A DNA stretch of 7,614 bases from an uncultured Acidobacteriota bacterium (GTDB taxonomy: Bacteria > Acidobacteriota > Terriglobia > Terriglobales > Acidobacteriaceae), in contig CAILBQ010000555.1 in NCBI GenBank assembly GCA_903832475.1, forward strand, positions 1 through 7,614, read 5' to 3'. Shown in pieces: positions 1 through 5,792 of the stretch. The notes under the pieces were generated by a model, which searched no databases, was not told the DNA's origin, and saw only the letters and a list, made by a program, of their open reading frames with translations. How positions within the stretch are numbered: the first letter of the stretch is position 1; each line of letters begins with the position of its first letter. The translations under genes and the position numbers were made by a program.

Positions 1-1309
1 CGTCAAGAAACACCTGTGCGTAACTATGCAGTTGGTCGATGGACAACTTTCCATGAAATTTGCGGTCGATGTTGGTGCGATACAGAATGTATCCGTAGCT
101 TTGCCCGACATCTTCCATGCTTAGAGGTCTGGATGACTTGATGGCTGTGGGCAGGTGGTCCCAGAGAGAGGCCGAGTCGTTCAAGGTCAGCGTAGCCAGG
201 GGTTGAGCCGGCTGCGGCACCGGAGGGTCAGGCGGCGCCTTGCCCGTCGCGTTCGAAATCACGTCGCGAAAGAGGAAGAACTTCTTCGAGAGCGTTCCGT
301 CTTCGCTGACGGGCGCGTCGTAATCGTAGCTGGTGGTGTCCGGCTCGTAGTTTTTGCCGTCGCTGTTGGCGCCATTCATCCATCCGAAGCTGGTGCCGCC
401 GTGAAACATGTAGAGGTTCACGGAAATGCCTTGCTGCAGCATCCACTTCAATTCTTCGGCTTCCTTGGCGCCATCTGTTCTTTCATGTTTTGCGCCCCAG
501 TGATCGAACCAGCCGGCCCAGTACTCGCCGCACATACGCGGTGCTCCCGGCCGCTGCTTGGCGAGCGATGCGAATTCCTGTTTGGCTTCGCCTGTGCCGA
601 AGTTGATAACCGCCGGCAATTCGGGAAGGGAACCGTTTTTGAGTTCGGCGGCTCCATCTGCCGTGTAGAGCATGGCTTTGTTGAACCCAGACTCGACAAG
701 CAGATGATGAATGCGTTCCATGTACCCGTGATCCGATCCGTAGGAACCGTATTCGTTCTCAACCTGCACGGCGAGAATGGGACCGCCGTTAGCGCTTTGC
801 AGCGGAGCCAATTCCTTGCCCAGACGATGAAGCCAGCGTCTGGTGGCCTTCATGAACGCGGGATTCTGCGAGCGCACCACCATGTGTCTGTCATGCAGCA
901 GCCAGGCAGGATAGCCGCCGAACTCCCACTCCGCGCATACATAGGGTCCCGGCCGCAGCAGCACATAGAGCCCTTCCTCCTGAGCCTCGCGGATGAACTC
1001 GGCGACATCATTCTGCCCGCTGAAGTCAAAATGTCCTGGTGTTGGCTCGTGCAGGTTCCAGAAAACGTAGGTCTCGACCGTGTTGAGTCCCATAGCACGG
1101 GCTTTTTGCAGGCGATCGCGCCAGTACGGTCGTGGTACGCGCGCATAGTGCATGGCCCCGGAGATGATCTGGAAGGGCCTGCCGTCCAATTCGAAGTGAT
1201 CTCCGTTGACCTTGAGTTGATGAACTCCGGCAATCGGCTGGGACCAAGCAGGCATAGTCAAAAAAAGAAGGAAGAGGGTCAGGACGGACCGGACACCCGG
1301 TCGAAACAC
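1..1309 (-). CDS. Secreted beta-galactosidase, glycoside hydrolase family 35 (C-terminus outside window)
   Basis: GH35 enzymes remove terminal beta-galactosyl residues from oligo- and polysaccharides such as plant galactans by a retaining mechanism. Reading the minus strand from a GTG at 1309 gives 436 codons without a stop up to the window edge. Residues 1-23 form a signal peptide: Arg near the start, a hydrophobic core VLTLFLLFLT, then a likely cut after AWS, so export by Sec is expected. The TIM barrel follows: VETYVFWNLHEP (78-89), RPGPYVCAEWEFGGYP (119-134), and the family signature GGPILAVQVENEYG (175-188) with acid/base Glu186. CGEYWAGWFDHWG (260-272) holds the likely nucleophile Glu262. 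The GTG start is chosen because it begins exactly at the signal peptide, has a TCAGG nine bases upstream, and the frame meets TAA shortly above. The C-terminal beta domains are missing because the window ends. The family call is firm; substrate linkage is unknown. Confidence 0.95.
   Translation of the reverse strand, partial: MFRPGVRSVLTLFLLFLTMPAWSQPIAGVHQLKVNGDHFELDGRPFQIISGAMHYARVPRPYWRDRLQKARAMGLNTVETYVFWNLHEPTPGHFDFSGQNDVAEFIREAQEEGLYVLLRPGPYVCAEWEFGGYPAWLLHDRHMVVRSQNPAFMKATRRWLHRLGKELAPLQSANGGPILAVQVENEYGSYGSDHGYMERIHHLLVESGFNKAMLYTADGAAELKNGSLPELPAVINFGTGEAKQEFASLAKQRPGAPRMCGEYWAGWFDHWGAKHERTDGAKEAEELKWMLQQGISVNLYMFHGGTSFGWMNGANSDGKNYEPDTTSYDYDAPVSEDGTLSKKFFLFRDVISNATGKAPPDPPVPQPAQPLATLTLNDSASLWDHLPTAIKSSRPLSMEDVGQSYGYILYRTNIDRKFHGKLSIDQLHSYAQVFLD
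403..420 (+). repeat. 18-bp exact direct repeat, copy 1
   Basis: GAAACATGTAGAGGTTCA here is identical to 6396-6413. In this copy it is the antisense of GH35 codons for the conserved NLYMF motif. It is probably a coincidence of codon choice in two conserved protein motifs. Confidence 0.5.
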
Positions 1310-1362
1310 GTAGGCGAGCCTGACGAATTCTACCCGGAGCCACCTTAGTTAGGAACATACAC

Positions 1363-1392
1363 ATCATGCTAACGTATATGCGAATATGTTAA
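1363..1392 (-). promoter_or_regulatory. Possible promoter of the GH35 gene
   Basis: On the minus strand TTAACA (1392-1387) matches the -35 consensus at five of six bases. It is followed after 18 bases by CATGAT (1368-1363), which matches the -10 consensus at four of six. The predicted RNA start lies near 1356, giving a leader of roughly 45 bases before the GTG at 1309. The -35 element lies inside the palindrome at 1383-1398, so a repressor bound there could also block this promoter. This is a weak match by eye in AT-rich DNA. Confidence 0.3.
1371..1390. promoter_or_regulatory. Imperfect 20-bp palindrome, candidate ArsR operator
   Basis: AACgTATatGCgaATAtGTT reads the same on both strands at 14 of 20 positions, with matched blocks AAC/GTT, TAT/ATA and a central GC. 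It ends 11 bases before the arsR ATG, in the gap between the divergent GH35 and arsR genes. ArsR-family dimers normally bind AT-rich imperfect palindromes of about this size near their own promoter, so autoregulation is the natural reading. Binding itself is inferred. Confidence 0.5.
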
Positions 1393-1398
1393 TATATT
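1383..1398. promoter_or_regulatory. Near-perfect 16-bp AT-rich palindrome, second candidate operator
   Basis: AATATgTTAAtATATT is self-complementary at 14 of 16 positions and is centred between 1390 and 1391. It overlaps the right half of the palindrome at 1371-1390 and ends three bases before the arsR ATG. The two elements may be alternative or cooperative sites for the same dimer. TATA-like hexamers here (TATGTT at 1385, TATATT at 1393) could also be the -10 box of arsR, which would give a very short or absent 5' leader. Confidence 0.45.
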
Positions 1399-1401
1399 GA
1401 A

Positions 1402-1743
1402 ATGTATGATGCTCTCCGGCGATTTAAGGCTGACATTTTCCAGGCTCTCGCGCATCCCACGCGCATTGCCATTCTCGAACTGTTGAGCTGCGGAGAGCTT
1501 TCCGCCGGAGTCCTCATCGAGAAACTGGGTATGGAGCAGGCCAATGTATCGCAGCACCTGGCCATTCTCCGCTCCAAGCAACTGGTTCTGAATCGCAAAG
1601 CAGGCAACCAGGTTTTTTACTCTGTGCGCAATCCGCTCATCCTGGACGTGCTGGCGCTGATGCGGCGCTATTTCCAAGCTCATTTAAAGGAAGCGCTGGG
1701 CATGCTCGATGAGATGGAACGTCCGTCTGAGGCGAGTCGATGA
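1402..1743 (+). CDS. ArsR/SmtB-family winged-helix transcriptional regulator
   Basis: This 113-residue protein has the usual size for ArsR-type repressors, which bind DNA as dimers and release it when a ligand (metal, sulfide or other) binds. The opening FKADIFQALAHPTRIAIL (8-25) is the classic family start. The recognition helix region is GMEQANVSQHLAILRSKQLV (43-62), and the wing is NRKAGNQVFYSV (64-75). Only one cysteine is present (Cys30, in LLSCGELS). The Cys-x-Cys metal site of ArsR, and the two-cysteine sulfide switch of BigR-type relatives, are therefore absent, and the ligand is unknown. No purine-rich ribosome site precedes the ATG. The stop codon overlaps the start of the SulP gene (ATGA), so the two are almost surely one operon with coupled translation. 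The upstream palindromes suggest it represses itself and the permease. Confidence 0.92.
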   Translation: MYDALRRFKADIFQALAHPTRIAILELLSCGELSAGVLIEKLGMEQANVSQHLAILRSKQLVLNRKAGNQVFYSVRNPLILDVLALMRRYFQAHLKEALGMLDEMERPSEASR

Positions 1744-3464
1744 GCAAGACTCCGCTGCGCCCCATTCCGCCGTGGTTGCCACGATCAATAGCCTGCCTGC
1801 GGGACTATTCGCTGCATAAGCTGGTTCAGGACCTGATCGCGGGGTTGACAGTGGGCCTAGTGGCACTTCCTCTGGCGATGGCCTTCGCGATCGCGTCGGG
1901 GGTGCGTCCGCAGGCCGGCTTGTATACGGCGGTTGTTGCGGGCTTTCTGATTTCGGCGCTGGGAGGCTCGCGTACGCAGATCGGCGGCCCCACAGGCGCG
2001 TTTGTGGTAATCGTCTCCGGCATCGTGCTCAAGTTTGGAGTGGCGGGCCTGGCAATGGTCGGAATTCTGGCTGGATTTCTCTTGCTGGTGATGGGACTTA
2101 CCGGACTCGGTTCCGCGGTTAAATACATCCCGCGACCGGTCACCATCGGATTCACCAACGGTATCGCGTTGCTCATCGCATCAACGCAAATCAAGGACTT
2201 CCTTGGATTGACTACGCCTCCTGTACCGAGCGAAATTATTTTGCGCATGGTGATGCTGGTGCATTACGCGGGCACGATTCGGTGGGAAACAGTAGGCGTG
2301 GCGACGGCCTCGCTGGCCATCATTCTGCTCTTGCCGCGCCTCACCAGGCGTATCCCGGGAACGATTGTGGCGTTGCTGCTATCGACTGTTGTAGTGGCGC
2401 TGCTTCACCTTCATGTGGAGACGATCGGCACGAAATTTGGTGGGATTCCTCTGGGCTTTCCACATCTCACGCTGCCGGATTTGCACGCTGAACATATTCT
2501 GCCCCTGCTTCCCTCGGCATTTACGGTCGCCATGCTGGCCGCTGTTGAAAGCCTGTTATCCGCAGTGGTTGCGGACGGGATGACGGGCGACAAACACAAT
2601 TCGAATATGGAGTTGGTTGCTCAGGGCATCGCCAATATCGCATCGCCCCTGTTCGGTGGAATTCCTGCGACGGGCGCGATCGCCAGGACAGCCACCAATA
2701 TTCGATCGGGAGCTCAAACTCCGATTGCGGGCATGGTGCACGCTCTGACGCTGCTAGTTATTTTGCTGGTGGCGGCTCCGCTGGCGCGATTTGTGCCGCT
2801 GGCCACGCTGGCAGCAGTGCTTTTCGTTGTGGCCTACAACATGGGAGAATGGCGCGAGATCGCAACCATTCTCAGACTCTCGCGAACGGATATCGCGGTC
2901 TGGTTCACCACCTTCGCGCTTACGGTGATCGCTGATCTCACTGTGGCTGTCGGGGTGGGTATGGCGCTGGCTGCGCTGCTCTATATCTACCGCGTTGCCG
3001 AGACGACAACCGTCGCCCCCGTCACGCCCGCATACATCGATGACGGAGAGGCCCACATCCTGCAGGGCAAAGACATTCCCGCCAATGTCAGCATTCTGCG
3101 CATCCATGGGCCGTTTTTGTTTGGGACGACAGAGAAGCTGGCTGAAGCTACCGCGGACTTGAAGTCTTTTGCAACGGTCGTAATTTTGCGGCTTCGCAAT
3201 ATGACGGCGATCGACGCCACCGGGATTCACGCCCTTGAACAGTTCTCTGACCGTCTACATAAGGCCGGGAAAACGCTGTTGCTGTGCGGGGCGCGCGATC
3301 AGCCCGCTCGTCTCATCGCGGGCTCGGACTTCATCAAACACATTGGCTCAGAGAACGTATTGCCGCATGTGCAGGCCGCGTTGGCGCGTGCAAAGGAAAT
3401 CCAGGGAGACTTTGAAGGCATCGGCCAGGATTGGGCATTGGAGATGCGCAACAAATCCCTCTGA
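1740..3464 (+). CDS. SulP-family inorganic anion permease with C-terminal STAS domain
   Basis: SulP proteins move anions such as sulfate or bicarbonate across the cytoplasmic membrane, usually with proton or sodium symport or by anion exchange. The 574-residue length is typical. The transport domain begins near residue 22 with DYSLHKLVQDLIAGLTVG, followed by the conserved LPLAMAFAIASGV and GGPTGAFVVIVSGIV stretches and many hydrophobic segments up to about residue 415. The transport domain ends in a typical AVGVGMALAALLYIYRVAE. A STAS domain covers about 448-550, with the loop NMTAIDATG (487-495) at the position that in anti-sigma-factor antagonists carries the phosphorylated serine. A GAGG-type ribosome site (1729-1732) lies seven bases before the ATG, inside the end of arsR. 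Co-transcription with an ArsR regulator suggests control by a chemical signal. The substrate cannot be read from the sequence; sulfate and bicarbonate are the main candidates. Confidence 0.93.
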   Translation: MSKTPLRPIPPWLPRSIACLRDYSLHKLVQDLIAGLTVGLVALPLAMAFAIASGVRPQAGLYTAVVAGFLISALGGSRTQIGGPTGAFVVIVSGIVLKFGVAGLAMVGILAGFLLLVMGLTGLGSAVKYIPRPVTIGFTNGIALLIASTQIKDFLGLTTPPVPSEIILRMVMLVHYAGTIRWETVGVATASLAIILLLPRLTRRIPGTIVALLLSTVVVALLHLHVETIGTKFGGIPLGFPHLTLPDLHAEHILPLLPSAFTVAMLAAVESLLSAVVADGMTGDKHNSNMELVAQGIANIASPLFGGIPATGAIARTATNIRSGAQTPIAGMVHALTLLVILLVAAPLARFVPLATLAAVLFVVAYNMGEWREIATILRLSRTDIAVWFTTFALTVIADLTVAVGVGMALAALLYIYRVAETTTVAPVTPAYIDDGEAHILQGKDIPANVSILRIHGPFLFGTTEKLAEATADLKSFATVVILRLRNMTAIDATGIHALEQFSDRLHKAGKTLLLCGARDQPARLIAGSDFIKHIGSENVLPHVQAALARAKEIQGDFEGIGQDWALEMRNKSL

Positions 3465-3499
3465 CGCCTGAACCCCAAGTAAAGTAAAAATCGCGTCAG
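3461..3499. repeat. Inverted repeat spanning the two convergent stop codons
   Basis: CTGACGC (3461-3467) and GCGTCAG (3493-3499) are perfect seven-base arms separated by 25 bases. The left arm contains the SulP stop TGA, and the right arm contains the stop of the minus-strand HAD gene. The large loop and the lack of a clean U-tract on either side make an ordinary intrinsic terminator doubtful. A weak two-way terminator or RNA 3'-end hairpin is possible. Confidence 0.3.
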
Positions 3500-4008
3500 G
3501 AGATTTGACGTACACGCGAGGCGTCACTCGCCACCGGCTCGACATCCAAGCCCAGCCTCCTCAACTCCGCCACCGAGCTTGCAGCAGACGTGTGATGAAC
3601 AAAGATCCCACCCGCCTCTTCCCACAGATGACGATACTTCACCAGATCGTCCACCAAAACATCGCCCGGATTCATGTGCAGACGCTTGTCCCGTGAACTG
3701 CAGGTGATCATGCGGACGCCGGGGAAGTGATGCGCCGCCCAATCCAGCTTCTGCGGTTCTGCCCATCCGCCGCGCGGACATCCAGTCAGAATGATCGGCT
3801 GCAGACGGGAGACGGCTTGATACAGTTCAAGCGCGTCGGCAAGCAGTGGCAGTTCGCGGAAAAACGCGCCATGCTCTCTGAGCTTCCGCCAGAATTCATT
3901 CGCCCCAACGGTGCGCTCCGCTTCGTTTGGATGCTGGCCGAAAATCTGCATCGCCAACGCATCGAAATCAGCGAGAACTCCGTCGCAATCAAGGAAAAGC
4001 TGAGGCAC
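3496..4008 (-). CDS. HAD-superfamily phosphatase, 5'(3')-deoxyribonucleotidase-like
   Basis: This is a soluble 170-residue phosphohydrolase of the haloacid dehalogenase superfamily. Motif I is FLDCDGVLADF (5-15), with nucleophile Asp7 and acid/base Asp9. Motif II is ILTGCP (73-78) with Thr75, motif III is probably Lys108 in SSRDKRLH, and motif IV is VLVDD (117-121), whose acids would hold magnesium. The pattern and small helical cap (about 16-65) recall the NT5C-like deoxyribonucleotidase group, but the true substrate is not shown. The start is the GTG at 4008: the frame reads TGA-AAT-GTG, so no earlier start exists. An ATG at 4010-4008 overlaps it but is out of frame, and no strong ribosome site is seen. 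The gene stands alone, converging on the SulP gene with 31 bases between the stop codons. Confidence 0.85.
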   Translation of the reverse strand: MPQLFLDCDGVLADFDALAMQIFGQHPNEAERTVGANEFWRKLREHGAFFRELPLLADALELYQAVSRLQPIILTGCPRGGWAEPQKLDWAAHHFPGVRMITCSSRDKRLHMNPGDVLVDDLVKYRHLWEEAGGIFVHHTSAASSVAELRRLGLDVEPVASDASRVRQIS

Positions 4009-4313
4009 ATTTCAGTCTAGCATCGCACATACTTTTTCGAATTTGATCCTCAGCACTCATGATTTCGATACGAAACCGAGCCAAGTTGTAACGATCTGTG
4101 CGCGCGTGTGAAGACAAGGGCTACACAGATTCTCTCGTTCGATTTGAGGGCCATCAGGATTTCTGCTTGCGCAACTCCGCGCTCGTGCTACTCTACGTTC
4201 ATGATCACGCCCAGACCTCTTAGACTCATTTCGATCAAGGTCCAGTTGCGCATGATCTTCATGGATGTCTGCTGCGGTCCACCGTCGGCATAAAAAAGAA
4301 ACCCCACGTAGAC

Positions 4314-4332
4314 GCACGCTTGTTTCGCGTGC
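4314..4332 (+). other. GC-rich hairpin in the probable operon leader
   Basis: GCACGC (4314-4319) pairs perfectly with GCGTGC (4327-4332) around a seven-base loop TTGTTTC. No T-tract follows, so it is not a standard terminator. Its place, about 70 bases before the UAAP1 start, suits a leader RNA element. A six-base stem can also arise by chance. Confidence 0.3.
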
Positions 4333-4378
4333 TCAAAAATGCACTCGCTCTACGGCATGCGCCAGTCTATTTCTTCGA

Positions 4379-4396
4379 CTGAAGCGCTTCAGGGGA
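4379..4396 (+). promoter_or_regulatory. Perfect 14-bp palindrome overlapping the UAAP1 ribosome binding site
   Basis: CTGAAGCGCTTCAG (4379-4392) is perfectly self-complementary. Its last two bases begin the strong Shine-Dalgarno sequence AGGGGA (4391-4396). That site is well spaced for the ATG at 4404 and too close for the TTG at 4398, so it fixes the start. As RNA the palindrome could form a five-base stem with a GCGC loop that buries part of the ribosome site. As DNA it could be an operator. An upstream CTTC (4373-4376) can pair with the same GAAG, giving a competing fold. Confidence 0.45.
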
Positions 4397-4403
4397 ATTG
4401 TCA

Positions 4404-5117
4404 ATGGATTCAGATATCCTGCACTCTCAGATCCTCCCTGGCGGGGCTACGTGGTCTCACGTGCTCAAACGCGGCACTGCGCTGCGCATCACGGACACGC
4501 TTGGCAGCGCCAACGTGGCCGCCTACTTTCTGAACTTCGAGATTCCGTCAGAACGCTTCAATCTTCCTGATACGCTCAAGGCACAGCACACCGCTCGACT
4601 TACCGCAGGCCATGTTCTGTTTTCAGATATGGGTCGCGTTCTATGTTCGATCACGGAAGATACGGTTGGATGGCATGACCCATTGGCCGGCATCTCCAAC
4701 GCCGCCTTGGTGGAAAAGAAATATGGCAAGTTGAGTTATCAAGAAGCCCGCAATAGCTGGCATCAGAACACCCGTGAAGGGTTTCTTGTGGAACTGGGTA
4801 AGTACGGAATGGGCCCGCGGGATCTGCACGCTACCGTTAATTTCTTTAGCAAGGTAACTGTCGATCATGATGGGCAGATGCAGTATGCTCCTGACAATTC
4901 GCCGGCAGGGAGTTATATCGAACTACGCGCGGAAATGAACGTGCTTGTTCTCTTGAACACCTTGCCGCATCCGATGGATCCGGACCCCGTTTACGATCCC
5001 AAGCCGGTCAATTTGGAAATCAAGCGCGTTCCAAATCCGATGTTTGACGATCGATGCCGGACATCATGCCCTGAGAACACTCGAGGTTTCGTTCTCACTG
5101 AACTCTATTTCTTGTAA
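4404..5117 (+). CDS. Urea carboxylase-associated protein 1 (UAAP1, DUF1989); probable carboxyguanidine deiminase subunit
   Basis: This 237-residue cytoplasmic protein belongs to the DUF1989 family. Hallmarks of the UAAP1 branch are PGGATWSHVLKRGTALRITD (12-31), ERFNLPDTLKAQHT (50-63), SDMGRVL (74-80), GWHDPLAG (89-96), NFFSKVTVD and the C-terminal tail with ENTRGFVLTELYFL. Together with the UAAP2 type it forms carboxyguanidine deiminase (CgdAB) in characterised bacteria, converting carboxyguanidine to allophanate and ammonia; applying that here is inference from family and operon. The ATG at 4404 is chosen over a TTG six bases earlier because AGGGGA at 4391 fits only the ATG. The motif that reads DTCGRHD in UAAP2 reads DTVGWHD here, so that cysteine is absent. 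The next gene starts 15 bases after the stop. Which of the CgdA/CgdB names applies is not settled here. Confidence 0.9.
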   Translation: MDSDILHSQILPGGATWSHVLKRGTALRITDTLGSANVAAYFLNFEIPSERFNLPDTLKAQHTARLTAGHVLFSDMGRVLCSITEDTVGWHDPLAGISNAALVEKKYGKLSYQEARNSWHQNTREGFLVELGKYGMGPRDLHATVNFFSKVTVDHDGQMQYAPDNSPAGSYIELRAEMNVLVLLNTLPHPMDPDPVYDPKPVNLEIKRVPNPMFDDRCRTSCPENTRGFVLTELYFL

Positions 5118-5132
5118 AGTCGCGAGGAAAGC

Positions 5133-5792
5133 GTGTCGACCAATAGACTTCAACACAGCCCTCTTCAGCCTGAAGCTGCGATGCACAGTTTCATCGTTCA
5201 AGCAGGAGACCCGTTCGTTCTCGAAATACGTCGTGGTCAGAACGTGAGAATTGTCGACCTTGAAGGAAATCAGGCGGTCGATACGATCTTTTACAACGCC
5301 CGAGACTACAGCGACCGATACAGCGCGCAAGACACGATTCGAGAGCAGGGAAGCATTTACCTCACGACGGGAACGAATCTGCTTTCGACAGAAGGGAATA
5401 CCTTGCTGACCATCACGGCGGATACGTGTGGGCGCCACGACACCCTGGGTGGAGCATGCGCGACGGAAAGTAACATGGTTCGCTACGCGCTGGAGAAGGG
5501 ATATATGCACGCATGCAGGAACAGTTTCATGAAAGGCATCCAGTCCTGGAACCGCGGGATGGACAAAAAAGATATAACGAGCAACATCAATTTCTTCATG
5601 AATGTTCCAGTCACCCCAGAAGGCAAGCTGACCTTTGAAGACGGAGTTTCAGACGCGGGAAAATACGTGGAACTGCAGGCCAAAATGGATGTGTTGCTGG
5701 TTATCAGCAACTGTCCGCAGTTGAATAACCCTTGCAACGGCTATAACCCTACGCCCGTCCAGATACTTGTCTGGGATTCGAATGTTCAATAA
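5133..5792 (+). CDS. Urea carboxylase-associated protein 2 (UAAP2, DUF1989); probable carboxyguanidine deiminase subunit
   Basis: This is the second DUF1989 paralogue, 219 residues, and the expected partner of UAAP1 in a heteromeric carboxyguanidine deiminase. Typical UAAP2 motifs are RIVDLEGNQAVDTIFYNA (39-56), RYSAQDTIREQG (62-73), ADTCGRHDTLGGAC (96-109), NINFFMNVPVTPEG (151-164) and NCPQLNNPCNGYNPTPV (193-209). The Cys99-His102 pair, with Cys109 nearby, is a plausible metal or catalytic site, which is inference. The GTG at 5133 is taken as the start because GAGGA lies five bases upstream; an ATG at 5181 (residue 17) is the alternative and would still keep the conserved core. The 3' end overlaps the carboxylase start by 11 bases, indicating tight co-translation. 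An assignment to urea rather than guanidine metabolism would be the older view of this family. Confidence 0.9.
   Translation: MSTNRLQHSPLQPEAAMHSFIVQAGDPFVLEIRRGQNVRIVDLEGNQAVDTIFYNARDYSDRYSAQDTIREQGSIYLTTGTNLLSTEGNTLLTITADTCGRHDTLGGACATESNMVRYALEKGYMHACRNSFMKGIQSWNRGMDKKDITSNINFFMNVPVTPEGKLTFEDGVSDAGKYVELQAKMDVLLVISNCPQLNNPCNGYNPTPVQILVWDSNVQ

Larger units (their letters stand above)
4009..4403. other. Gene-free region upstream of the UAAP/carboxylase operon
   Basis: These 395 bases separate the divergent HAD and UAAP1 genes and hold no convincing coding sequence. They contain several inverted repeats: TTTCG-ATA-CGAAA at 4063-4075, ATCTGTG/CACAGAT arms at 4094-4100 and 4124-4130, a GC-rich hairpin at 4314-4332, and a perfect palindrome at 4379-4392. 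I looked for the conserved motifs of the guanidine-I, -II and -III riboswitches and for a sigma-54 promoter (GG-N10-GC with TTGC) and recognised none. No good sigma-70 promoter stands out either. The promoter and long leader of the operon most likely lie here. Confidence 0.6.

Noticed and set aside
155..1348. A long plus-strand open frame of 397 codons
   Set aside because: It is antisense to the GH35 gene, which is complete in its catalytic motifs. The plus-strand protein has no recognisable family and lacks a ribosome site. It is an effect of codon bias.
1026..1367. Minus-strand ATG at 1367 as the GH35 start
   Set aside because: It is in a different frame from the GH35 domain and gives no signal peptide. 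The GTG at 1309 begins exactly at a textbook signal peptide in the right frame.
3198..3226. DATG in the SulP STAS loop as loss of a phosphorylation site
   Set aside because: Sequences of the type D-A/S-T-G are usual in SulP STAS domains, so nothing unusual is shown.
2754..3230. Minus-strand open frame of 158 codons under the SulP gene
   Set aside because: It is antisense to a clear, complete SulP permease, is rich in Arg, His and Asp as is typical of shadow frames, and has no known motif.
4008..4010. Minus-strand ATG at 4010 as the HAD start
   Set aside because: It overlaps the true GTG but reads another frame that lacks the DxD motif I.
4094..4130. ATCTGTG/CACAGAT inverted repeat as a terminator
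   Set aside because: The 23-base loop and absence of a T-tract do not fit an intrinsic terminator.
4130..4150. A T-arm-like TTCGATT loop with five flanking pairs, suggesting a tRNA
   Set aside because: Two of the pairs are wobble pairs, and no matching acceptor stem or anticodon arm is found at the required distance.
4057..4317. Small open frames in the gap on both strands, including a 24-codon minus-strand one from 4262
   Set aside because: No ribosome site, no family resemblance and unusual composition; nothing supports translation.
4398..4403. TTG at 4398 as the UAAP1 start
   Set aside because: It lies one base after the end of the Shine-Dalgarno sequence AGGGGA, too close to be used; the ATG at 4404 is correctly spaced.
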